Part shown: piece by piece, positions 52,673-60,083 of the stretch
How the letters are laid out: each line of letters begins with the position of its first letter
Position numbering within the stretch: the first letter of the stretch is position 1
From: CALAZP01 sp964410725
Lineage (GTDB): Bacteria > Bacteroidota > Bacteroidia > Chitinophagales > Saprospiraceae
Assembly (NCBI GenBank): GCA_964410725.1
Contig: CAYPID010000001.1
Span: forward strand, 248,001 to 312,000
DNA length: 64,000 bases
Direction: 5' to 3'
Program-made: the position numbers and the translations under genes
Notes under the pieces: generated by a model
What the model was told of the DNA's origin: nothing
Database searches by the model: none
What the model saw: only the letters and a program-made list of their open reading frames with translations

Positions 52673-54998
52673 TATTTATTTGCTCATATCTCCTATAAAA
52701 GTCATCCCACTCCCTTTTGACCAGATTTGATGGTCTTCCATACCATCCCCTTTCGAATATTTTGTTGACTTCGGCAACCATATCTCTTTTCCATTCTTTC
52801 GAAAATTGATCCTTAAACGCTCTATTGGTTGTTGTTATCGAAACCCTATTTTTCTCTAGCAGTTTAGCGTGATAAGCCCTGATTAATGCCAACCAATTCT
52901 CTTCCTTTTGAAAATTTTCCAAATCTTGCCCTGTCCAGGTTTTCCGAACTTCTCGAGGCTTCAAACCACCATTATCTAAACCTTCCAATTGTTGCCTTTC
53001 TGCCGTTTCTACTGCGTAATACTGAAAAATAAGTCGCCCTATTCCATAAATGACCAATAATCCACTCAAAATATACAGCACCCAATCCCAAGGAATTCTC
53101 TCCAAAATTTCCTTTAATTCTTGTAAATAACCTGATTGCACAGGCTCCCCTTTTTCAAAAAAATTCATAACCTCCCTTTCTTTTTTCCAAAGGTCCTTGT
53201 CAAAAGTAATTGGGGAAACTATAGTCTGAGTCCAACTTTTTGAACTTCCCCAAAAAAGCAGTACGACAGGTAGCCACTGTTTGATTCTATTTTTTAAACC
53301 CCTTCCTGTCTTGATCTCCAAAAGGGTTCCAGTCATCCAACACATAGCAATCACCGTCAAACTGTATATTCCATAAATCAACAAAACAAAAGTAAACGTT
53401 AATATCCCCTTAGAAATACTAGTGGCAGCATTGATATAATCGGGTAAAAACCCAGTAAGGGTGTTTAAGGTAAATTGAACAAAATAGGTATCGAAAACTG
53501 CAATTAGAATGAGGGCTACCACAAATAGATTAAGTTGCAAACTTATTAAACGCAGCGTTTGTCCTCTAATTAATTGCAGCACCTCTCCTATACTCCAATC
53601 CTCTTTAAGCCACCAATAATTCGTAATTACCCAAACTACTGGTACTAAAAAAAGTAAAACAATTGGGCTTACAGGATGATTCAACGCCATCATTCCCACG
53701 ATAAACCCTGAGGGAAAAATAAATATCCCAAAAAACTTGCGAAACCTTAACCCTTCCGATTTCTCTTCAAAAAACCTTAAGGTGATATAACCATGAATAA
53801 AACCCAAAATGAGCCCTTGTATAGGATTTTTAAAAAATTGACTTAAGTGACTTACAGTTCCTAAAATTTTATTGGGAAAAATCATCTCGCCTAGGCCTTG
53901 ACTCCAAATAGTTATGATTAAAAAGACCAATGCACAGCCCACCAACATTAAAATCACCTTACCGTCCATCCACTTAAAACTCAACTTGAGGATTTCTTCA
54001 GCCGTATGAATTTGATAAAATGGAGTTTTTTCATCCTCAAAGCCTCGAACCACCTCAGGATCTACCCTTGATGCTTCCAGGTCCTGAATGCTTACCCACT
54101 GACTACTTACGGAAGGGAACCACACAAAATAAATCAAAATAAAAATCAGACACACCACTATAAAACCTATTCTTAAAATATCCGGTGCATTTGTAAATCT
54201 GGTTAGATAGCCTTCGGCAAAACCAGCAAAAATCAACATAGGTACTATTCCCATCAAGATTTTGAAACCATCCCTTGCCGATTTTCTGAATGTTGAGGCG
54301 TTGCCACTAATCACCCCTTTCCCTAAAGTTAAGCCCGCTCCACCTGATAATATAATAGCAGTGATCTCTGGTAATCCATGGGTCCAAATAGTTAAAAAAC
54401 TCTCTCTGAAAAAACCCTCCGAAATAAATAAGTACTGAAAGCTCCCAACTAATACTCCATTACTAATTAAAAGTCCAATACTTCCCAGACCTCCAATTAA
54501 ACCCAAAACGTAAACTAATAAAGAAATAAATAGGTTATTAGCCGTAATCCCAGTTGCCATACCCAATTGATTCTTCTGCTTGTAAATTCTCATGGGGTCT
54601 CCTGATTGGATATTATCAAAGGTCATTGCTACATAATCCTCTCCCAAAATAGCGGACATAAATGTTCCCTCTCCAATTGAAGAGACCATCCCAACGATCA
54701 TTGCAACTAAAAAAATTATTAAGGATACCCTTAAGGGAATTCTATGTTCGTGCAACAATAATGGAAGTTCTTGTAACCAAAATGACTGGTTCTTTTGATT
54801 ATTGCGATTAGACCGAATTTTCTTTAACCAAATAGAAACCACCAAATGATTCAAATACACACTGATTCTGCGGTTGGGATAAAATGTCCTGGCAAAAGAT
54901 GCATGTTCAGAAACCTTCTTGGTAAGAGCATAGTTAGCCTCTTGCCATAATTTTTGCCAATCTGCTATATTTTGTTTAATGAATTGCTTCTCCCGCAT
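52653..54998 (-). CDS. SpoIIM - membrane domain - DUF4129 fusion protein
   Basis: The chosen start, ATG 54998 (MREKQFIKQNIADWQKLWQE), gives 781 residues. A longer frame to 55190 would add 64 Lys/Arg-rich residues that are merely antisense to the RDD gene. The first part (about 1-320) is a SpoIIM-type membrane domain with YPNRRISVYLNHLVVSIWLK, GPDI-like NNLFISLLVYVLGLIGGLGS and the THGLPEITAIILSGGAGLTL signature. A second helical membrane part (about 350-600) has several transmembrane segments and looks like the separate DUF4013-like membrane gene of related clusters. The C-terminal part (about 690-781, LALIRAYHAKLLEKNRVSIT onward) is the DUF4129 domain. These are usually two or three genes beside MoxR-DUF58. 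It forms a divergent pair with RDD. Confidence 0.82.
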   Translation of the reverse strand: MREKQFIKQNIADWQKLWQEANYALTKKVSEHASFARTFYPNRRISVYLNHLVVSIWLKKIRSNRNNQKNQSFWLQELPLLLHEHRIPLRVSLIIFLVAMIVGMVSSIGEGTFMSAILGEDYVAMTFDNIQSGDPMRIYKQKNQLGMATGITANNLFISLLVYVLGLIGGLGSIGLLISNGVLVGSFQYLFISEGFFRESFLTIWTHGLPEITAIILSGGAGLTLGKGVISGNASTFRKSARDGFKILMGIVPMLIFAGFAEGYLTRFTNAPDILRIGFIVVCLIFILIYFVWFPSVSSQWVSIQDLEASRVDPEVVRGFEDEKTPFYQIHTAEEILKLSFKWMDGKVILMLVGCALVFLIITIWSQGLGEMIFPNKILGTVSHLSQFFKNPIQGLILGFIHGYITLRFFEEKSEGLRFRKFFGIFIFPSGFIVGMMALNHPVSPIVLLFLVPVVWVITNYWWLKEDWSIGEVLQLIRGQTLRLISLQLNLFVVALILIAVFDTYFVQFTLNTLTGFLPDYINAATSISKGILTFTFVLLIYGIYSLTVIAMCWMTGTLLEIKTGRGLKNRIKQWLPVVLLFWGSSKSWTQTIVSPITFDKDLWKKEREVMNFFEKGEPVQSGYLQELKEILERIPWDWVLYILSGLLVIYGIGRLIFQYYAVETAERQQLEGLDNGGLKPREVRKTWTGQDLENFQKEENWLALIRAYHAKLLEKNRVSITTTNRAFKDQFSKEWKRDMVAEVNKIFERGWYGRPSNLVKREWDDFYRRYEQINSEEDEG

Positions 54999-55009
54999 GG
55001 CCTTATGTC

Positions 55010-55017
55010 TATCTTTG
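55010..55017 (+). promoter_or_regulatory. -7 box of the RDD gene
   Basis: TATCTTTG fits TAnnTTTG. Transcription would begin about 55023, only about 7 bases before the suspected start of the RDD reading frame at 55030. A minus-strand TACCTTTA (55025-55018) overlaps it and could serve the SpoIIM fusion gene. Confidence 0.5.
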
Positions 55018-55029
55018 TAAAGGTACAAC

Positions 55030-55755
55030 ATAAGCAATATCGAAACATATCTTTTCCACTTAGACAATAAAGTACCCGTTTGGGTAAATCTAGCTCCCAT
55101 AAAATTAAGGATAGGAGCCTTCCTGACAGATTTAGTTTTATTATGTGGAAGTGCTCTGGTTTTGCTTTGGGGCCTTCTAAACTTTACCAATAAATCTATT
55201 TCTCAAATGATTCCTTATAAAGGAGCTTTGATTTTTTTCTTAATGGTTCTATTTATCCTGTATTTTTCAACACCCAGAACTCCAGGTAAAAGGTTAGCTA
55301 AAATTGTTGTAATGGATAAAAGTGGACGTTTCCCCAGTTCTTTAGATATGGTCATTAGGGCAGTCTTCTATCTACCTGATGTTTTTCTCTCCCTCGGTGC
55401 TTTGGCTATGATTTCCATTTTTCGGGATCCCCTCCAAAGGCGGTTAGGAGATCTTATAGCGAATACCATGGTTGTCAAAATTCCTGCCGTTACCGCTCCT
55501 TATCAATCTAATTTTAATTTGGATTTCATTCCTTCTATTTCCTATCCCGAAGTCAAAAACCTACCTGAAGAATTATTACTACTGGTTAAAGAAGCACTCG
55601 TGACCTACAACCAGTATCCGAATCAAGCCCATTTAGAAATTTTAGACAATACCGCTCAAAAGATTGCCCATATTTTGCAACTAAATGATCCTCCTGAAAA
55701 CAGTAAACTATTTTTACAAACTATTGTAAAAGATTATATTACGCTCACAAGATAA
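55030..55755 (+). CDS. RDD-family membrane protein with non-standard start
   Basis: The RDD reading frame is open from the stop at 55018-55020 and gives a normal RDD N-terminus (SNIETYLFHLDNKVPVWVNL then APIKLRIGAFLTDLVLLCG, matching the family's R-x-x-A-F-x-x-D motif). No ATG, GTG or TTG occurs until TTG 55162, which would cut off the first helix. The ATA at 55030 is the likely start by position (7 bases after the expected transcript start); the alternative is TTG 55162 (197 residues) or ATG 55189. The rest has the usual TM helices, TPRTPGKRLAKIVVMDKSGR and DPLQRRLGDLIANTMVV. RDD proteins are membrane proteins of unclear role, standard in MoxR-DUF58 clusters. It precedes rlmD by 9 bases. Confidence 0.65.
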   Translation: MSNIETYLFHLDNKVPVWVNLAPIKLRIGAFLTDLVLLCGSALVLLWGLLNFTNKSISQMIPYKGALIFFLMVLFILYFSTPRTPGKRLAKIVVMDKSGRFPSSLDMVIRAVFYLPDVFLSLGALAMISIFRDPLQRRLGDLIANTMVVKIPAVTAPYQSNFNLDFIPSISYPEVKNLPEELLLLVKEALVTYNQYPNQAHLEILDNTAQKIAHILQLNDPPENSKLFLQTIVKDYITLTR

Positions 55756-55764
55756 AACTCATAT

Positions 55765-57153
55765 ATGCGTATTGTTGAAAATTTAACCCTTACTGATATA
55801 GCCGAAAAAGGATTTTCAATAGGAAGGGATGACCAAGGTAGGGTTGTTTTTGTAGAACATGCCGTACCAGGTGATATTGTAGATGTCCGTGTTTTCAAAA
55901 AAAGGAAGGGTATTCAATACGCTAGCCCAATCAAATTTCACCAACACTCACCAGATAAAGTCCTTCCCTTTTGCCAGCATTTCGAATATTGTGGAGGATG
56001 CCAATGGCAACATTTAGATTATAAAGCTCAAATCGTTTTCAAGGAAAAAATTGTTCGCGATGCCCTGGAAAGAGTAGGAAAAATTGCCGTTCAAAATTTT
56101 GAACCGATATTAGGGGCATCCATATCTAAAGAGTACCGAAACAAACTGGAATTTACCTTTGCCAACAAACAGTGGTTAAGTAAAGAGGAAATGGACGCTG
56201 GAGTTGATCGCAATGTAAATGTTGCTGGTTTCTATCACCCCGGAGTTTATGATAAAGTACTCAATATTGAGCACTGTCATCTTCAAAAATCACCTTCTAA
56301 TGAATTAAGGCTTGGGATTAAAGAATTAGCCGATAGTCTTGGAATTAGTTTTTATGATTTAGGAAGTCATTCTGGATGCTTGCGGAATATTGTAATCCGA
56401 ATTACAACCACTGGTGAAATTCTACTCATAGTTTTCTTTGGTGATGAAGACGTTGAAAACCACCAACGACTACTCACCGCTATTAAACAAAAATTTCCTC
56501 AGATCACCTCTCTTCACTTTGCCACTAATACTAAGCTGAACAGTAGTTATTATGACTTACCCATTGAACTATTTGACGGTAAAGGTTTTATTGAAGAGAC
56601 TTTAGGCCATGTCAACTATCGGATAGGACCGAAATCGTTTTTTCAAACCAATTCCTACCAGGCAGGCCATTTGTATGAATTGGTAGCTGAAATGGCACAA
56701 CTTTCTGGAAAAGAAAATGTGTATGATTTATATACTGGAATTGGAAGCATTGGTCTTTTCTTGGCAAAAGATAGTCGTCAAATAGTGGGAATTGAGGAGG
56801 TTCCGGAAGCTATTGAAGATGCTAAAATCAATGCAGAAATCAATCAGATAAACAATGCTGTATTTTTTACAGGAGACGTAAAAAATATCCTTCAACCTTC
56901 TTTTGTTGAAGAATTTGGATCACCCGACGTACTGATTACTGATCCGCCTAGAGCTGGAATGCATCCCGATGTAGTTAAAATGCTACTGCAATTGAAAGTT
57001 CCAAGAATGGTCTATGTCAGTTGCAAACCTTCAACTCAAGCAAGAGATCTTCAAATACTTAGTGAAATATACACCGTATCCAAATCTCGTGCCGTTGATA
57101 TGTTTCCACATACCCACCATGTTGAAAATGTAGTCCTTTTGGAATTAAAATAG
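55765..57153 (+). CDS. rlmD: 23S rRNA (uracil-5-)-methyltransferase, RlmD/RumA family
   Basis: It methylates uracil (in E. coli U1939) of 23S rRNA using SAM. The 462-residue product has an N-terminal TRAM domain (about 1-60, LTDIAEKGFSIGRDDQGRVV), a [4Fe-4S]-type Cys cluster (FCQHFEYCGGCQWQHLDY and IEHCHLQ), and the methylase core with YDLYTGIGSIGLFLAKDSRQ, the TDPPRAGMHPDVVKML motif and the catalytic-Cys stretch MVYVSCKPSTQARDL. All key residues are intact. Bacteroidota paralogues of RlmC/RlmD exist, so the exact uracil position is not certain. It is 9 bases after RDD and 5 before the next gene. Confidence 0.93.
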   Translation: MRIVENLTLTDIAEKGFSIGRDDQGRVVFVEHAVPGDIVDVRVFKKRKGIQYASPIKFHQHSPDKVLPFCQHFEYCGGCQWQHLDYKAQIVFKEKIVRDALERVGKIAVQNFEPILGASISKEYRNKLEFTFANKQWLSKEEMDAGVDRNVNVAGFYHPGVYDKVLNIEHCHLQKSPSNELRLGIKELADSLGISFYDLGSHSGCLRNIVIRITTTGEILLIVFFGDEDVENHQRLLTAIKQKFPQITSLHFATNTKLNSSYYDLPIELFDGKGFIEETLGHVNYRIGPKSFFQTNSYQAGHLYELVAEMAQLSGKENVYDLYTGIGSIGLFLAKDSRQIVGIEEVPEAIEDAKINAEINQINNAVFFTGDVKNILQPSFVEEFGSPDVLITDPPRAGMHPDVVKMLLQLKVPRMVYVSCKPSTQARDLQILSEIYTVSKSRAVDMFPHTHHVENVVLLELK

Positions 57154-57158
57154 ACCTA

Positions 57159-57509
57159 ATGGATCAAACATCATTAGAATTATTGAAAACTGAATTAGCC
57201 CCTAATCTAAGCCTTTTGGGACAAGCTCTGGATACTATTCGGAATGAGCAAATCAGTAATTATCCTCTCATTATATTAAGTGTACACCCCATAGAATTAG
57301 GCATATCTATTTTTGGCTCACAGAAAATTGGTTCCTACTTTTATTCAGCTTCAACCTTAGAAGAACTTGCAACCAAAAAAATAATTCAAATGGATAAAGT
57401 TGATGATTTCCTCAAAGTCTACAAAAATCACGAGGATGAATTGTGCTTATTTCTGATTCAAGCTACTGGAGGGCAATTTATTTTTTTACCAATTGCCCAG
57501 GAACCTTGA
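57159..57509 (+). CDS. Hypothetical protein
   Basis: No known family is recognised. The 116-residue product has no signal peptide or membrane segment. It opens with a helix (SLELLKTELAPNLSLLGQAL) and then alternates strands and helices, LIILSVHPIELGISIFGSQK and GSYFYSASTLEELATKKIIQ, ending in strands (DELCLFLIQATGGQFIFLPI). This suggests a small alpha/beta fold. It lies 5 bases after rlmD and 3 before the flippase-like gene in a long plus-strand run, so it is probably cotranscribed with them. No function is proposed. Confidence 0.7.
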   Translation: MDQTSLELLKTELAPNLSLLGQALDTIRNEQISNYPLIILSVHPIELGISIFGSQKIGSYFYSASTLEELATKKIIQMDKVDDFLKVYKNHEDELCLFLIQATGGQFIFLPIAQEP

Positions 57510-57512
57510 TTT

Positions 57513-58568
57513 ATGGAAGAAAGGCATAAAATAGGATTCGATGGCCTTAAAATTTCAAAGGCTGCTTTACCAATTTTAATAGGCCTTTCCGTTGTTGCAT
57601 ATCTATTTTGGAATCAATTTGATTGGAATGAATTCAAAGAAATTAATTGGAACTCCAGAACCTTTTTTTGGCTTTTATCAGCATCCATCTTTGGTGTTTT
57701 TCGACATTTGGGATATTCTTGGAGACTCCACCATTTGTCTTTAAAAAAATTTAGTTTAAAAAAATCAATAGAGTTAATTTTTATTTGGGAGTTTAGTTCC
57801 GCTGTTTCTCCTACTAGTTTGGGTGGGTCTGCCGTTGCCTTTTTTATTCTTTCCAAAGAAAAATTAAGTATTGCTCATACCGCAACTATTGTACTCTATA
57901 CCATTGTATTAGACAGCTTCTTCCTCTTAGGAACACTCCCAATTTTTTACTTGATTTTCGGAACCTCTATTATGCGCCCGGATGAGCTAGGTAATTGGGG
58001 ATTTTACTTTGGATTTGCCTATCTTTTGATGACTTTTTACAGCGCTATCTTTTTTTATGGTCTTTTTGTAAATCCCAATCAACTAAAGAGACTTCTTTTC
58101 TGGGTAACCCATTTTAAGCTCCTTAAAAAATGGAAAAATAATGCCAGCAAGTTGGGAGACGATATCATTTTGGCATCAAGAGAATTATCAAAAAAGTCAT
58201 TTTCTTTTCACCTCATTTCTGGAATAAGTACCACCATTGCCTGGATGAGTCGCTTTTTATTGTTGAGTTGCATCATGATTGCATTTTTGCCTGATTTTTC
58301 TTTACATCCCTTTAACTTATTTGAACTGTACGCCAGGCTTCAAACTATGTTTTTTGTAATAGCTTTTAGCCCGACACCAGGAGGAGCAGGCCTTATTGAA
58401 ATACTTTTTAATGGTTTCTTAACCGATTATATAGACACCAATACCTCTACTACTATTATATCAACCATTTGGCGAATGTTATCTTACTATATTTATTTAA
58501 TAGCTGGTGCCATCATTATTCCTAGCTGGCTTCAGAGGATTTGGAAGAAAAAATCATCCTATAAGTAA
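57513..58568 (+). CDS. Flippase-like membrane protein (UPF0104/LPG-synthase TM type)
   Basis: A 351-residue membrane protein with about eight transmembrane helices. The family is the UPF0104/YbhN membrane domain related to the flippase part of lysylphosphatidylglycerol synthase. Visible marks are WEFSSAVSPTSLGGSAVAFF (the conserved SP..GG motif), ISTTIAWMSRFLLLSCIMIA and AFSPTPGGAGLIEILFNGFL with the typical PxPGGxGxxE motif. Such proteins are proposed to move lipids or lipid-linked molecules across the membrane; this one's cargo is unknown. It is 3 bases from each neighbour (the hypothetical gene and vWA gene), so translation is likely coupled. Confidence 0.88.
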   Translation: MEERHKIGFDGLKISKAALPILIGLSVVAYLFWNQFDWNEFKEINWNSRTFFWLLSASIFGVFRHLGYSWRLHHLSLKKFSLKKSIELIFIWEFSSAVSPTSLGGSAVAFFILSKEKLSIAHTATIVLYTIVLDSFFLLGTLPIFYLIFGTSIMRPDELGNWGFYFGFAYLLMTFYSAIFFYGLFVNPNQLKRLLFWVTHFKLLKKWKNNASKLGDDIILASRELSKKSFSFHLISGISTTIAWMSRFLLLSCIMIAFLPDFSLHPFNLFELYARLQTMFFVIAFSPTPGGAGLIEILFNGFLTDYIDTNTSTTIISTIWRMLSYYIYLIAGAIIIPSWLQRIWKKKSSYK

Positions 58569-58571
58569 CTC

Positions 58572-59735
58572 ATGTCTGAAAAACAAACCCGATGGAGGCT
58601 GCTTCTTGGAGCTCAAAGTGAAGAATCAATCGATTCGTCTGAATCTCATCAAATGCTTCAACCAGGTTCAGCAGAGTCAGAAATAGATGAAGTGCTTGAA
58701 CAATTGTATGAAAATGGCAAAAGAACTGGAGGACTGGGAGACTCCAATCTTTCTGTTAATAAATGGTTGTCAAAAATTCGAATACATTTTTCCAAGTCCG
58801 CAGTAAGAGTAATTCAAAAAGATGCAATTGATATTCTCGGTGTAAAAGAAATGCTCCTTGAACCAGAGACACTTGAATCCTTGGAATCCGATGTCCACTT
58901 GGTGTCACAATTAATTGCACTAAAGGATATGATGCCAGAGAAAACGCTTCATGCAGCACGAGGAGTAGTCGAAAAGATTGTAAATGATATTCAAAAAAAA
59001 TTAAGCTGGAAGCTTCAAAAATCTGTCACAGGAAGCTTGAATAAAAGTGTTCCAAAGACCCATCATCTAAAGTTGAACGATATTCATTGGCAAAAAACCA
59101 TTCTAAAAAACTTAAAAAATTTTCAACCAGAATTAAATACCATCATTCCTGAAAAAATTTTCGGGTTTGGTAGAAAGGTTAGTAAAATGAATGAGTTGGT
59201 GCTGCTGGTAGATCAAAGTGGGTCAATGGGCAACTCCATGGTTTTTTCATCAATTACCGCGGCTGCCTTAGCCTCTGTACCAAGTTTAAAAACACATTTA
59301 ATCGCCTTTGATGCTCATACAGTCGATCTCACTCCCTATATTAATGATCCCGTTAGTTTGCTATTTGCCGCTCAACTTTCTGGCGGTACTGATATAGGTA
59401 ATGCGCTGGCTGTTGCCCTTACCAAGATTCAAAACCCTAGTAGGACAACTCTCATCCTAATCTCTGATCTTTTCGAAGGAGGAGAAGAAAAAGTCATGTA
59501 CCAATATTTTGCCTTATTAAAACACCATCAGGTCAATGTGATTGTATTACCAGCTTTAGACGATGAAGGTATTCCCGCGTTTGACCAAACAGTTGCCAAA
59601 AATATAGCCGGAATGAATATCCCTGTTTTTTCCTGCACACCTGATTTTTTGCCTGATTTATTGGCAATTACGCTTACAAATAAAAATTTATTTGAAATTT
59701 CTGATTGGGGGGTTGGTATTCAAAGAAAAAATTAA
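58572..59735 (+). CDS. vWA-domain protein of the MoxR-DUF5682 system
   Basis: A 387-residue vWA protein matching the partner of DUF5682 systems. The N-terminal half is the family-specific helical domain: QTRWRLLLGAQSEES, GGLGDSNLSVNKWLSKIRIH, SAVRVIQKDAIDILGVKEML and LEPETLESLESDVHLVSQLI. The vWA domain starts near residue 205, with MIDAS LVDQSGSMGNSM (about 213), then the Thr-Asp pair in LSGGTDIGNALAVAL, LILISDLFEGG and PVFSCTPDFLPDLLAI. All vWA metal residues are present. The usual genomic partners (MoxR, DUF5682, DUF5691) are at 25304-28793, on the other strand, so in this genome the system is split. It is 3 bases after the flippase and followed by a hairpin and a 100-residue gene. Confidence 0.9.
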   Translation: MSEKQTRWRLLLGAQSEESIDSSESHQMLQPGSAESEIDEVLEQLYENGKRTGGLGDSNLSVNKWLSKIRIHFSKSAVRVIQKDAIDILGVKEMLLEPETLESLESDVHLVSQLIALKDMMPEKTLHAARGVVEKIVNDIQKKLSWKLQKSVTGSLNKSVPKTHHLKLNDIHWQKTILKNLKNFQPELNTIIPEKIFGFGRKVSKMNELVLLVDQSGSMGNSMVFSSITAAALASVPSLKTHLIAFDAHTVDLTPYINDPVSLLFAAQLSGGTDIGNALAVALTKIQNPSRTTLILISDLFEGGEEKVMYQYFALLKHHQVNVIVLPALDDEGIPAFDQTVAKNIAGMNIPVFSCTPDFLPDLLAITLTNKNLFEISDWGVGIQRKN

Positions 59736-59756
59736 TTATTTTACAACCGTTCTCCC

Positions 59757-59775
59757 TTTGCTGTTCATCAGCAAA
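59757..59775 (+). promoter_or_regulatory. Perfect hairpin just before a small gene
   Basis: TTTGCTG-ttcat-CAGCAAA is a perfect 7-base-pair stem with a 5-base loop, 21 bases after the vWA stop and ending 5 bases before the ATG at 59781. There is no T-run. It might mask the start region, slow readthrough or mark an mRNA end. Confidence 0.4.
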
Positions 59776-59780
59776 TCCTT

Positions 59781-60083
59781 ATGTATATGATAAATACTAT
59801 CCACCAACATTTAGTTGAGTGCATTCTCAATATGACAGATGTCACTTGGGTGAACGGAATTATTGATAACTTATCAGGTGCCCACATAGAGGACGTAAAA
59901 GAGGCCTATCGAGATCGAATAGAAATATTTGAGGAAGCCTTTAGATTCCTTAAAAGTGAAGGTGCGATAATTAGTTTAACCTGTGATTGTTGTGGTGATG
60001 AATATTTATTTTTAACCGATAGAGAACTTTATGCCAGTTTCCATTTCAATGAAAGAAATCAATTCAATTTCAGTATGAATTAA
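59781..60083 (+). CDS. Small hypothetical protein next to the Dna2-like gene
   Basis: No known family is recognised. The 100-residue product has no signal peptide. It is acidic, with a helical first half (ECILNMTDVTWVNGIIDNLS, EAYRDRIEIFEEAFRFLKSE). A Cys-rich motif follows, ISLTCDCCGDEYLFLTDREL (Cys at about 76, 78 and 79), and could bind zinc, though only three Cys are close together and no fourth ligand is obvious. The gene begins 5 bases after a hairpin and its stop TAA directly abuts the ATG of the nuclease-helicase gene, so the two are translated in coupling. It may be a partner or regulator of that enzyme. Confidence 0.7.
   Translation: MYMINTIHQHLVECILNMTDVTWVNGIIDNLSGAHIEDVKEAYRDRIEIFEEAFRFLKSEGAIISLTCDCCGDEYLFLTDRELYASFHFNERNQFNFSMN

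Noticed and set aside
54999..55190. N-terminal extension of the SpoIIM fusion gene by 64 residues
   Set aside because: The extra residues are Lys/Arg-rich, unlike the family, and lie antisense to the RDD N-terminus; the start at 54998 gives the family start.
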